Source: Actinosynnema sp042752395 (lineage in GTDB: Bacteria; Actinomycetota; Actinomycetes; Mycobacteriales; Pseudonocardiaceae). Taken from it: a stretch of DNA of 64,000 nt. The translations under genes and the position numbers were made by a program. Where the stretch lies: NCBI RefSeq assembly GCF_042752395.1, contig NZ_JBHYXZ010000025.1, positions 11,538 through 75,537 on the forward strand, read 5' to 3'. Under the pieces are notes generated by a model that did no database searches, was not told the origin of the DNA, and saw only the letters and a list, made by a program, of their open reading frames with translations. Shown piece after piece: positions 26,349 to 34,865 of this stretch; the first letter of the stretch is position 1, and each line of letters begins with the position of its first letter.

Positions 26349-26909
26349 GTGCCGGCCAACGACCTGCTCAAGGCGAAGATCAACCACGGGTTCGACCACC
26401 TGGACGTCGACGGCGACGGACTGCTCACCGAGCAGGACCACGTGCTGATGGGCGCGCGGGCCGCCAAGGCGCTCGGGCACGCGCCCGACTCGCCCGAGGA
26501 GCGGCGCATCCGCGACGCCTACCTGCGGATCTGGCACGAGCTGCACCTGCCCCGCATCCCCGGCGGCGGCACGTCCATCTCGCGCGAGCAGTTCCTGGCC
26601 TCCACCGGCGCGCTCGCCGACGACCCCGAGGCCGCCCGCGACAGCGTCGGCGCGCTCGCCGAGGCGTTCCTCGCCATCGCCGACACCGACGTGGACGGCC
26701 GCGTGAGCCCCGCCGAGTTCCTGGCGTTCCAGCGCGGCCACTTCCCCGACCTGACCGAGGAGGAGGCCGCCGAGGCGTTCGAGCACCTGGACACGGACGG
26801 CGACGGCCACCTCACCCCCGAGGAGTTCGTCAACGCCTGCGTGGAGTTCTGGTCCAGCACCGACCCGGACGCGCCGGGCAACTGGTGGATGGGCCGCCCC
26901 ACGGCGTGA
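26349..26909 (+). CDS. EF-hand calcium-binding protein
   Basis: A protein of 186 residues with three clear EF-hand loops: residues 19-30 (DVDGDGLLTEQD, Asp at the last ligand position), 112-123 (DTDVDGRVSPAE) and 148-159 (DTDGDGHLTPEE). A fourth, degenerate hand may span about 70-85. The fold is calmodulin/CalD-like and cytoplasmic, as there is no signal peptide. GTG 26349 is chosen because GGAGG precedes it and the first EF helix begins right after; an upstream in-frame extension covers non-conserved sequence. It would buffer or sense Ca2+. The next gene encodes a secreted Calx-beta protein. Confidence 0.9.
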   Translation: MPANDLLKAKINHGFDHLDVDGDGLLTEQDHVLMGARAAKALGHAPDSPEERRIRDAYLRIWHELHLPRIPGGGTSISREQFLASTGALADDPEAARDSVGALAEAFLAIADTDVDGRVSPAEFLAFQRGHFPDLTEEEAAEAFEHLDTDGDGHLTPEEFVNACVEFWSSTDPDAPGNWWMGRPTA

Positions 26910-26994
26910 CCCCGCGCAGCCGGACCACAACAGTGCCGCAACAGGGCTCGCGTATCCCTGTTCCCAGGAGGACGGCACGAGGGGGAACGGGAAG

Positions 26995-27756
26995 ATGCGC
27001 AGGGTTCTACCAGGGGTGGTCGCCGCCGCGACGGCGCTGATGCCGGTGGCGGTGACCACCGCGACCGCGCGGGCCGCGTGCACGCCGGAGGTGGCCATCC
27101 ACGACACGGGGCAGTACGAGGGCAGCCTGAACGCGGCCAACGCGCTGGTGTTCACCGTGGACGTGGCGCCGGGGTGCGGCGATCCGGGCACGGTGGCGTA
27201 CCGGACCAAGGTCGTCGCCGAGGGGAAGGGCTGGGCCGCTCCGCCGGGCGACTACACGGCCGTGCAAGGCGTGCTCCAGGTGGGGCAGGGGCCGCTCGCC
27301 GTGGCGGTGCCGCTGGTGTCCGACCCGGACGCGGAAGGCGACGAGGTGGTCGTGGTCGAGCTGCACGACCCGCAGGGCGTCGCCATCGCCGGGGCCGGGA
27401 TCGCCTACGGCACCGTGCTGGACGACGACTCCATGGGGATGTCGCTCGACGGCGGCAAGATCTGCTGGGAGCCGGAGGCCGTGGACATCCCGGTGGACAT
27501 CACGGCCGCGCCCGAGGCGCCGGTGACGGTCGACTTCGAGGTGTTCGGCGGCACGGCGGTCGCCGGGGTGCACTACGCGCCGGTCCGGGGGACGCTGACG
27601 ATTCCCGCGGGCGCGCCGGGCGGCGTGATCCGGGTGCCGCTGCTGCCGGGCGCGGACCGCGAGCCGGACCGGTACTTCCTGGTGCAGCTGTCGAACCCGT
27701 CGGCGGGGACGATCGGGGTCGGCCGGGCGGCGGTGACGGTGCGGCCCCCGGCCTGA
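26995..27756 (+). CDS. Secreted Calx-beta domain protein
   Basis: A protein of 253 residues. Sec signal (about 1-28, ARAAC) followed by two beta-sandwich repeats of the Calx-beta type. The first is about 30-140 (PGDYTAVQGVLQ, DEVVVVELHDPQG). The second is about 145-250 (VDFEVFGGTAVAGVHYAPVRGTLT, PDRYFLVQLSNPSAG). Calx-beta domains bind Ca2+ in other proteins. There is no catalytic domain, so it is probably an adhesin-like or structural exported protein. It lies 85 bp downstream of an EF-hand gene on the same strand, possibly in one operon. Confidence 0.8.
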   Translation: MRRVLPGVVAAATALMPVAVTTATARAACTPEVAIHDTGQYEGSLNAANALVFTVDVAPGCGDPGTVAYRTKVVAEGKGWAAPPGDYTAVQGVLQVGQGPLAVAVPLVSDPDAEGDEVVVVELHDPQGVAIAGAGIAYGTVLDDDSMGMSLDGGKICWEPEAVDIPVDITAAPEAPVTVDFEVFGGTAVAGVHYAPVRGTLTIPAGAPGGVIRVPLLPGADREPDRYFLVQLSNPSAGTIGVGRAAVTVRPPA

Positions 27757-27801
27757 GCGGTGGTCACGGCCTGATCGGTGGCGCCGGCCCCGACGACCGG
27801 C

Positions 27802-27838
27802 GGCCCGGCGGCGGAACGCACGAACCCGCCGCCGGGCC
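27802..27838. terminator. Terminator between convergent genes
   Basis: GGCCCGGCGGCGG pairs with CCGCCGCCGGGCC (13 bp) around an 11-nt loop, between the Calx-beta gene and the convergent AfsR-like gene. Confidence 0.8.
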
Positions 27839-27922
27839 TGGACCTTCCAGGGTGCTGCGCGCCGGCCGGCGGGTCGTCGCCCGCTGCGCGCCGGGCCGCC
27901 GGTGGTCACCGCCTCCCGGTCG

Positions 27923-30900
27923 TCACGCGGTGAGCGCCGGGGCGTCCGGGACGGCGGTGGCCTGTTCGTCCAGCCGTGCCGCGATCCGCCGGTGGTGCGC
28001 GGCGGCGGCCGGGTCGCCCGACCGGTCCGCCAGGTCGGCGAGGTCGCGGTGGACGTCGGCCTCCTCGTGGTGGTCCGGCACGCGTTCCCGCACGGCCAGC
28101 GCGGCGCGCAGGTGCTCACGGGCGGCGTCGAGGTCGCCCGCGAGCAGCCGCGCGCGGCCGAGGTGGCGCAGCGCCGAGGACTCGCCGTGCCGGTCGCCCA
28201 CCTCGCGGCTGATGGCCAGGGCCTGCTCGAACAGGGCCGGCGCGGTGGCGTGGCGCCCGCCGTCGAGGTGCGCGAGGCCGGTGTCGAGCAGCGTCTCCCA
28301 CTCCAGCCAGCGGTCGCCGATGTCGCGGCTGATCGCCAGCGCGCGTTCGAAGTGCGCCAACGCCCGCTGCCGGTCCCCGATCCCCAGGTACGCCTCGCCG
28401 AGGGTGTCGAGCGTGCCGGCCTCCAGCCGGGCGTGGCCCAGCTCGCGCAGCCGGCCCAACGCCTCGTGCAGCGGCGTGAACGCCAGCTCGGGCCGGCCCA
28501 TCCGCACGTAGGTGTGGCCGAGGTTGCGCTGGGCCAGCGCCCGCCCCAGGTCGTGCCCGGCCGCCGTGGTGTGCTCCACGGCCAGGTGGTGCGCGGCCAC
28601 GGCCCGGTCGAACCGGCGCAGCTCGGCGTGCACGTTGGCGATGTTGTTGTAGATGTGCCCCTGCGCTTCCAGGTCGCCGAGGTCTTGGGCGACCGCCAGC
28701 GCGCGGGCGCCGGCGGCCAGCGCCTCGGGGAGCCTGCGGGTCATGAAGTGGGCGACGCCGAGCGCCCGCAGCATCTCCGCCTCGGCCGCCCGGTCGCCGA
28801 GTTCGCCCGCGGCCGCCGCGCCGTGCCGGCACAGCTCGACGCGGTCGTGCCAGTGGCCGGTGGCGTCGTAGAACGCGGTCAGCAGCGCGGTGAGCTGCCA
28901 GGCCGCGGCGAGGTCGCCGCGGTCGCGGGCGTGCGCCACGACCGGGACCAGGTTGGGCCGCTCGGCCTCCAGGAACGCCAGCGCCGCCCGCCTGTCCGAC
29001 GCGAACGCGGGCTCGGCCGGGACGTGCCGCAGCGTCGGGGTGACCTGGCTGCGGTCGGGGTCGATCAGCCGGCTCGCCCGGAACGCCGCCGCGAGGTACC
29101 AGTCCACCAGCCGCTCCGCGCCGTCGTGGCCGGGTTCGTCGGCGCGCACCCGGTCGCGGGCGTACTCCCGGACCAGGTCGTGGAACCGGTGGCGGCCGTG
29201 GGCCGCGGGCAGGACCAGGTGCGAGGCGGCCAGCTCGGCCACGGCCCGCCGACCGGCCGCGCCGGGCAGGCCGCACACGGCCGCCGCGAGGTCGCCGCCG
29301 AACGTCGGCCCGGGGTGCAGGCCGAGCCCGCGGAACACCCGCGCCACCGCCGCGGGCAACGGCCGGTAGGCGCTGCCCAGCACGGTCCGCACGGTGCGGG
29401 AGTCGCCCACGACCGCCAGCCCGTCCAGCCGTGCCGAGTCGGTCAGCTCGGCGGCGAACGCGGCCACCGCGCCGGCGGGCCGGCCGACCAACCGGGCGGC
29501 GGCGATGCGCAGGGCCAGCGGCATCCCGCCGCACAACCGGGCCAGCTCGGCCGCGGCGGCGGGCTCGCGGGCCACCCGGTCGTGCCCGATCACGCTGCCG
29601 AGCAGGCCGACCGCGTGGTCCTCGCGCAACGCCGGCACGCCGACGAACCGGGCGGCGTGCCGGGTGGCCAGCGCGGCCAGGTCCTGCCTGCTGGTGAGCA
29701 GCAGCAGGCTGCCGGGTCCGGGCGGCACGAACCGCAGCACGTCGTCCACACCGGCCACGTCGTCCAGCAGCACCAGGTACCGCTTGCCGTGCAGCAGCGA
29801 CCGGTACAGCGCGGCCTGCTCGTCGGGCTCGCCGGGGATCCGGTCGTCGGGCACGTCCAGCGCCCGCAGCAGGTGCGTGAACACGTCGCGCTCGGGCAGG
29901 CGCAGCTTCGGGTCGTGCCCGCGCAGGTCCAGGTGGAGCTGCCCGTCGGGGAACCGGTCGGCGACGCGGTGCGCCCACTCGACGGCCAGCGACGTCTTGC
30001 CCATGCCCGCGGTCCCGGAGACGACCGCGACCGGGAAGCCGTCGCGCGCGTCGGGCGGCGCGAGCACCCGGTCCAGCTCGGCCAGCTCCGCGTCGCGGCC
30101 GGTGAAGTGGCCGACCCGCGCGGGCAGCTGGCGCGGCGGCACGGCGGCCACGGGTGGGGGCGGGGGCGCGTCCAGCACGGGTTCGCGGCGCAGGATGGCG
30201 GTGTGCAGGGCGACCAGCTCCGGCCCGGGGTCGACGCCGAACTCGTCGGCCAAGGTGCGGCGCAGGCGGGCGAACGCGTCCAGCGCGTCGGTGTGCCGCC
30301 CGCAGCGGTGCAGCGCGAGCATGTGCAGCCGGACCAGGCGTTCGGTCGTGGGGTGGCGGGCGAGCAGGCGTGGCAGCTCCAGCACGGCGGCCTCGTGGCC
30401 GCCCGCGCGGATCTCGGCCTCCCACAGGTCCGCCACGGCGGACAGCCGCAACGCGTGCAGGCGCTCGACCTCGTGCTCGCCCCACGCGTTCAGGTCGGTG
30501 CCCGCGAACGCGTCACCCCGCCACAGGCCGACCGCCTCGCGCAGCGCCGCCACCGCCCGGTCCACCGCGCCGCCCGCCAGCGCCGCCCGGCCGGTCGACG
30601 CCAGCCGCTCGAACCGGTGCGCGTCCACGTGCTCGCGCGGCACCTCCAGGGCATAGCCGGGGTTGCGCGTGGCCAGCGCCTCGGGCACGCCGCACGCGGC
30701 CAGCGCCTGGCGGATGCGCGCGACGTGGCTGTGCAGGGTGCGCAACGCGGTGCGCGGCGGGTCCTCGCCCCACAGCACGTCCACCAGCCGTGACGCGGAC
30801 AGCACTTCGCCGGCGTGCAGGGCGAGCACCCCCAGCACCACCCGCTGCCGGCCGCCGGCCAGTGCCGCGGCGCCCCCGGAACCGTGCGCGCAGACCGGGC

Positions 30901-30964
30901 CCAGTACCCGGAGGTCGGACCGGGCCGGCGTCACAACCGCGCCACAACCGCAGGACAACGACAC
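27923..30964 (-). CDS. AfsR-like regulator: SARP (BTAD) - NB-ARC - TPR
   Basis: About 1013 residues. An N-terminal OmpR-type DNA-binding domain (DLRVLGP, GGRQRVVLGVLALHAG) and BTAD (LSAVADLWEAEIRAG, HRCGRHTDALDAFARLRR) form a SARP. An NB-ARC ATPase follows, with Walker A SGTAGMGKTS and Walker B LVLLDDV, then at least seven TPR units to the C-terminus (YNNIANVHAELRRFDRAV and others). AfsR-type proteins activate secondary metabolism. The start is uncertain: GTG 30964 lies only 1 nt from a GGAGG, and TTG 30958 has better spacing (5 nt). It is divergent from a secreted-protein gene. Confidence 0.87.
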   Translation of the reverse strand: MSLSCGCGAVVTPARSDLRVLGPVCAHGSGGAAALAGGRQRVVLGVLALHAGEVLSASRLVDVLWGEDPPRTALRTLHSHVARIRQALAACGVPEALATRNPGYALEVPREHVDAHRFERLASTGRAALAGGAVDRAVAALREAVGLWRGDAFAGTDLNAWGEHEVERLHALRLSAVADLWEAEIRAGGHEAAVLELPRLLARHPTTERLVRLHMLALHRCGRHTDALDAFARLRRTLADEFGVDPGPELVALHTAILRREPVLDAPPPPPVAAVPPRQLPARVGHFTGRDAELAELDRVLAPPDARDGFPVAVVSGTAGMGKTSLAVEWAHRVADRFPDGQLHLDLRGHDPKLRLPERDVFTHLLRALDVPDDRIPGEPDEQAALYRSLLHGKRYLVLLDDVAGVDDVLRFVPPGPGSLLLLTSRQDLAALATRHAARFVGVPALREDHAVGLLGSVIGHDRVAREPAAAAELARLCGGMPLALRIAAARLVGRPAGAVAAFAAELTDSARLDGLAVVGDSRTVRTVLGSAYRPLPAAVARVFRGLGLHPGPTFGGDLAAAVCGLPGAAGRRAVAELAASHLVLPAAHGRHRFHDLVREYARDRVRADEPGHDGAERLVDWYLAAAFRASRLIDPDRSQVTPTLRHVPAEPAFASDRRAALAFLEAERPNLVPVVAHARDRGDLAAAWQLTALLTAFYDATGHWHDRVELCRHGAAAAGELGDRAAEAEMLRALGVAHFMTRRLPEALAAGARALAVAQDLGDLEAQGHIYNNIANVHAELRRFDRAVAAHHLAVEHTTAAGHDLGRALAQRNLGHTYVRMGRPELAFTPLHEALGRLRELGHARLEAGTLDTLGEAYLGIGDRQRALAHFERALAISRDIGDRWLEWETLLDTGLAHLDGGRHATAPALFEQALAISREVGDRHGESSALRHLGRARLLAGDLDAAREHLRAALAVRERVPDHHEEADVHRDLADLADRSGDPAAAAHHRRIAARLDEQATAVPDAPALTA

Positions 30965-31026
30965 CTCCGTAGACCTGTCGGCGACGGGCGGACAGGGATC
31001 GCCCGGCAACCGAGGGGAGAGCTGTG

Positions 31027-32271
31027 ATGAGTGCACACCTGCGTAGTCGTCCGAACCGGACATGGCGCTACGCGCTGCCCGCCGTCCTGGTGACCGCCGC
31101 CGTGGCCGCGACGCTCGTGCCGGGCCAGGCCGCGGCCGCGACGGTCGAGGAGGACCAGGACTTCGCGCCGGTCACCGCGGTGGACCCGACCCGCACCGAC
31201 CCGGAGGTGCTGGCCGTCACCGCCGCCGCGGCGGACGCCCTGGAGTACTCCACCGCCGTCGTGGCGGCCGACCCGACCAGGGCGTACCCGGAGGGCACGG
31301 TCGAGGCCACGCTGCGGGCCGGGCTGCTGACCCTGCCGCCGGAGGCGCTGCGCGAGGCGACCCGGTCGGCGCAGGCGCTGGTGACCGCCGACGTCGTGAC
31401 CAGGGTGGCCGAGTTCGGCCAGTACGGGCGCAACGACTGGACGACGCACGCCCGACTGGGGTTCGCGGGCGTGTTCCGGGCCGAGACCGTGCCGGTGGAC
31501 CGGGCGGCCCTGACCGCCCGGCTGACCGAGCAGGCCGACCGGTTGGCGGCCGAGGGGCGGGAGGCCGAGGGCAAGGTCGCCGAGGAGGCGCGCCGCCTGG
31601 GCGTGGACCCGGCGGGCATCAAGCGGGTCAAGGCGCTCGCCCTGGACATCTCGTCGGTGAAGTGCGTCCACGAGACGTGGGACGGGTCGGCCGACGACGA
31701 GATCTCGATGGGCGGCGTCACCGTCGGGTCGGACGGGGTGACCACCAAGATCGGGCCGTTCAAGGTGCACGACGACATGGACACCGGCGACATCGTCGTC
31801 TACGACAACGGCGGCCGGCGGTTCTCCACGCTGGACATGACCCAGCCCGGCGTGTGGCCGCGGGTCTACGGGCACAGCGTGTTCCTCGCCGAGCGGGACC
31901 CGTTCGGCGGGTTCTCCGACGCGCTCACCAAGGCGTGGGCGCAGGTCAAGGAGTACGTCCAGGCCGCGATCGCGGTGCTGGTCGGCGGGGTGCTCTCGCC
32001 CTACCTGGGCCCCGCCATCGCCGCCGCGCTCGGCAAGGCCGTCGCGTGGCTGGTGACCGTCTTCATCGGCTGGCTGCTCAAGCTCATCAAGGACGACGTC
32101 TTCGCGCCGCAGCACGTGAACGTCAAGCTGCCCTCCAACGCCGCGTTCTTCTACGAGAACCCGGTCCACCTGGGGTGGACGGACTACCGCTCGCCGGCCA
32201 TGTCCGCCTGGTACAAGGGGCACGGCGGCGGCAACTACCGGGTCAACGCGCACCTGGAAGTCATCCCCTGA
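31027..32271 (+). CDS. Secreted protein of unknown function
   Basis: A protein of 414 residues. It has a long Sec-type signal (about 1-38, positively charged then hydrophobic, ending AAAA). The first half is Ala-rich and helical. The middle has KCVHETWDGSADDEISMGGV and PFKVHDDMDTGDIVVYDNG, a beta-rich stretch. Near the C-terminus is a hydrophobic segment (IAAALGKAVAWLVTVFIGWLLKLI). It shows a Gly-rich GPAIAAALGKA run as in some pore-forming or phage-like toxins, but I do not recognise the family. ATG 31027 follows GGGGAG; GTG 31024 is equally possible. It is divergent from an AfsR-like regulator with about 60 bp between the starts, so the two may be co-regulated. Confidence 0.75.
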   Translation: MSAHLRSRPNRTWRYALPAVLVTAAVAATLVPGQAAAATVEEDQDFAPVTAVDPTRTDPEVLAVTAAAADALEYSTAVVAADPTRAYPEGTVEATLRAGLLTLPPEALREATRSAQALVTADVVTRVAEFGQYGRNDWTTHARLGFAGVFRAETVPVDRAALTARLTEQADRLAAEGREAEGKVAEEARRLGVDPAGIKRVKALALDISSVKCVHETWDGSADDEISMGGVTVGSDGVTTKIGPFKVHDDMDTGDIVVYDNGGRRFSTLDMTQPGVWPRVYGHSVFLAERDPFGGFSDALTKAWAQVKEYVQAAIAVLVGGVLSPYLGPAIAAALGKAVAWLVTVFIGWLLKLIKDDVFAPQHVNVKLPSNAAFFYENPVHLGWTDYRSPAMSAWYKGHGGGNYRVNAHLEVIP

Positions 32272-32462
32272 CCGACGACCACGGGCCGGGCTCCGCACGG
32301 GGCCGGCCGACCAGGGCGAGGGTGCCGCGGGCGGTGGGCGGGCTGGACTACGCGGCCAACGCCGACGCGCGGCCGGCCGGGCGGGTTTCGGCGCAGGGGC
32401 GGGGACGGTCCGGTGCGCGGCTTCCGACGAGGAGGGGCCGCAGCCGACGACGATCCGCGACC

Positions 32463-32520
32463 NNNNNNNNNNGCCGGGGGGGGTGGGCGCGGGTCTGGGG
32501 GCCCCCCCCCCCCCCCGCGG
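32463..32520. other. Assembly gap (10 N) followed by unreliable G/C homopolymers
   Basis: Ten Ns at 32463-32472 are followed by runs of G and C, including a 15-C run, that end just before the GH43 stop codon. The sequence between 32272 and the gap has no recognised gene. Part of a gene could be missing here. Confidence 0.95.
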
Positions 32521-32526
32521 TCGGCG

Positions 32527-34023
32527 TCAGTCGGCGGGTTCGCCGGAGGGTGCGGGGAGGGTGGCCCCGAGGCGGACGGGGGTGCCGAAGTTGGGCGTGC
32601 CGTCCGGGTTCCAGGTGAACTTCTGGGCGCGGGTGGAGCGGTTCATGTCGCAGCCGCCGCCGGCGGAGTCGTTGGCGTGGTAGACGATCCAGTCCTCGGT
32701 GCCGTCGGGGGACTTGAAGAACCCGTTGTGGCCGGGGGCGTAGACGCCGTTGGCGTCGTTGCGCTGGAACACCGGGTTCGGCGACTTGGTCCAGTGCGCC
32801 CGGTTGAGCGGGTCGGTGCCGGTCAGGGTGAGCAGGCCCAGCTTGTAGTCGGGACCCCAGCACGCGCTGGCCGAGTACACGATCATCGTGCGCCCGTTGT
32901 GGTACAGCGGCTCGGCGCCCTCGTTCACCGGCGCGGTCTGCCGCTCCCACGCCAGCGTCGGTTGGGAGATCGTGCGTCGCGCACCGCTGATGGTCCAGGG
33001 GTTGGACAGCGGGGTGATGGTCAGCGACTGCGTGCCGTCCATGGCGCTGCCCATCAGGTAGAGCCGGCCGTTGTGCTGGAGGATGCTGGGGTCCAGCTCC
33101 CACGTGCTGCCCAGGTCCGCCTTGAAGGTGTAGGGGCCCAGGGGATCGGCGCCGGCGGACTCCAGCACGTGCAGGCGTTGGGTGGGGTTGTAGTCCGGCA
33201 CGTTCTGCCCGGCCACGTAGTACAGGTACCAGCGGCCGTTGATCAGGTGGAACTCCGGGGCCCACATGTTGCAGCACCCGTTGGGCCTGCCGGCCAGGTT
33301 GAACACCACCTGGTCGGCCGCGGTGGACAGGCCCGCGAGGGTGCGGGAGCGGCGCATGGTTATGGTGGAGTTCCAGGTGGTGGTGGCGAGGTAATAGTAG
33401 CCGTTGTGGTACTGCAGCCACGGGTCGGGGCCGTTGCGCTTGATCGGGTTGGCGAACGTCCCGGATCCCGCGCCGCCCAGCTTCACCAGCTGCCACTGCT
33501 GGTTGGCGCCGCCGGTGTCGGGCCACTGGATGACCTGCGCGCCGTCCGCGGTGGAGAAGTCCAGCACGTCCACCGCCTTGCCGCTCGCGCGGTTGAGCAA
33601 TCGCACGAACCCGCCGTCGGAGTCGGCGAGCCGGAACTGCTGGCCGGTGCGGTTGGCGTCGGTGTTCTGCACCAGCCCGGCGCGGTCGGCGGTCGAGCCG
33701 AACTCCAGCACCTTGCCGCTGTGCCGCGACCTCAGCCGGTAGTACCCGCCGCCGGAGTCCACGAACTGCCACTGCTGCCACGCGCCGTCGTTGCGCGCCC
33801 ACTGCACGATCGGCGCGCCGTCGTTGGTCGCCAGGTTGTAGACGTCCAACGCCTTGCCGCTGTTCCGGTTCACCAGCACGTAGGAAGCGCCGGTGTCCAC
33901 CACGGCCGCGGAGGCCGCCGGTGGCACGGCCGAGGTGATCCCGCCGACGAGCGCGGCGGTGGCCATCAGGACGAGCGGGACGCGGCGTGGTGCCCGCGAT
34001 CCCCTGGTGGTCGTCGTTGTCAC
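32527..34023 (-). CDS. Secreted GH43 glycosidase with N-terminal ricin-type (CBM13) module
   Basis: A protein of 498 residues. Signal peptide about 1-38, then a ricin B-like trefoil (40-170; three repeats with SGKALDVY, SGKVLEFG, SGKAVDVL and QQW motifs), then a GH43 five-bladed propeller. The expected acidic residues are in NGPDPW (base), LDPSIL and NEGAEPL (acid). GH43 members release arabinose or xylose from hemicellulose and pectin side chains; exo-arabinofuranosidase is my best guess. GTG 34023 has GGGAGA upstream and gives the signal directly; an ATG 24 bp further upstream lacks one. It lies right after a truncated GH43 gene. Confidence 0.9.
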   Translation of the reverse strand: MTTTTTRGSRAPRRVPLVLMATAALVGGITSAVPPAASAAVVDTGASYVLVNRNSGKALDVYNLATNDGAPIVQWARNDGAWQQWQFVDSGGGYYRLRSRHSGKVLEFGSTADRAGLVQNTDANRTGQQFRLADSDGGFVRLLNRASGKAVDVLDFSTADGAQVIQWPDTGGANQQWQLVKLGGAGSGTFANPIKRNGPDPWLQYHNGYYYLATTTWNSTITMRRSRTLAGLSTAADQVVFNLAGRPNGCCNMWAPEFHLINGRWYLYYVAGQNVPDYNPTQRLHVLESAGADPLGPYTFKADLGSTWELDPSILQHNGRLYLMGSAMDGTQSLTITPLSNPWTISGARRTISQPTLAWERQTAPVNEGAEPLYHNGRTMIVYSASACWGPDYKLGLLTLTGTDPLNRAHWTKSPNPVFQRNDANGVYAPGHNGFFKSPDGTEDWIVYHANDSAGGGCDMNRSTRAQKFTWNPDGTPNFGTPVRLGATLPAPSGEPAD

Positions 34024-34058
34024 GGTGCTCTCCCTGCGTCGTTGCACGGGGGTGGTCG

Positions 34059-34301
34059 TCAGTGGACGTACGCGCCGTTGGGGAAGGCGGTGCGGTCGGT
34101 CGAGGTCTTCGGCGAGATGCCGTTCCCGGTGTGCGCGACCAGGTAGCTGCCGTCCGGGCGCTTGACCACGCTGGGGTCGTGCACGCCGATGTCGCCGGTC
34201 ACGCGACCGGGCGCGGGGTAGGCCGACGCGGGCGGCGTGATCGCGACCGTCACGGCGGCCGTCGTCAACAGGGCTGTGGCGAGTTTTCTCAGTGCAGCCA
34301 C
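34059..34301 (-). pseudogene. Truncated secreted GH43 arabinanase (N-terminal remnant)
   Basis: An 80-residue frame with its own GTG start (AGAGGAC upstream), an intact signal peptide (ending PPASAYPAPG) and the first blade of a GH43 endo-arabinanase: VTGDIGVHDPSVVKR, with the catalytic-base Asp, then AHTGNGISPKTSTDRTAF. The sequence then jumps to PNGAYVH and a stop where relatives continue for about 250 more residues. The remnant sits between a dense operator region and the intact GH43 gene 36 bp downstream, so the operator region may now serve that gene. It could be a deletion product or an assembly error. Confidence 0.65.
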
Positions 34302-34367
34302 GGTGTCCTCTTCGATCGGTTGAGCGGAGCGGTGGCGGCGGCGTGGTGCGCTGTCCGGCCCGACGGG

Positions 34368-34381
34368 CGGGAGCGCTCCCG
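34368..34381. promoter_or_regulatory. CebR-type operator upstream of the GH43 locus
   Basis: CGGGAGCGCTCCCG is a perfect 14-bp palindrome 66 bp before the GH43-remnant start. It shares the core GGGAGCGCTCCC with the operator in front of the rhamnogalacturonan lyase gene, so one LacI-family regulator may control both. Confidence 0.65.
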
Positions 34382-34565
34382 GAACGATACGAGCCGTGAT
34401 CGACGCGGGCAAGCCTGGATTGTTATCGCTAACAGCTGTGAGAGGGGTCGAATCGGTTCGACTCTGAATCGCTAACAACCGGCGTCATCAGGGACTATGA
34501 AGTTGCGCAACTTTCCCGAAGGCGCGCTGTGTCGATCATGATGTTATCGACAACATGAGACACCC
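34382..34565. promoter_or_regulatory. Cluster of operator-like palindromes
   Basis: Within 185 AT-richer bases there are TGTTATCGCTAACA (34421-34434), GTCGAATCGGTTCGAC (34447-34462), AAGTTGCGCAACTT (34500-34513) and ATGTTATCGACAACAT (34541-34556). The TGTTATCG/TAACA forms resemble LacI or GntR-type sugar operators. The region precedes the GH43 genes on the minus strand. The plus strand to 34768 has only weak frames without family similarity. Confidence 0.6.
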
Positions 34566-34768
34566 CCCGGTGGTGGTTGAGCGCCTTAGGTCGGCAGCGG
34601 AGATCGCCGACGGAGACGGCGGCGGCGGGGCACGGGCGGGAGGTGGAGATTCTGCGCCCGCTCGACGTGGACCCGCGGGTGGTGGTCGCCGAGCCGAGCG
34701 CCCGGTTCGGTGTGGCGCAAGGGATCCGGTCGGCGTTGGGTGCAGGGGCGCCGTCGGGTCGGGTGGCA

Positions 34769-34814
34769 TCGCAAGGAAAGCGTCAGGTTCGCCGACGCCA
34801 CGACGCGGCAGAAT
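34769..34814 (+). promoter_or_regulatory. Repeat-type promoter (third, weaker copy)
   Basis: TCGCAAG (34769-34775), 4 bp, GCGTCAG (34780-34786), 22 bp, CAGAAT (34809-34814). The spacing matches two other promoters in the window exactly, although the second heptamer is degenerate. It lies 51 bp before a small membrane protein gene. Confidence 0.45.
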
Positions 34815-34865
34815 CGGGCCGGGCCGCGCAACGCCGTGCGGCCGCCATCGTCGGGGGAGGATCGG

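Noticed and set aside
34441..34470. tRNA T-arm-like GGTTCGACTC
   Set aside because: No acceptor stem, anticodon arm or CCA context; it is a palindrome GTCGAA/TTCGAC in a regulatory region.
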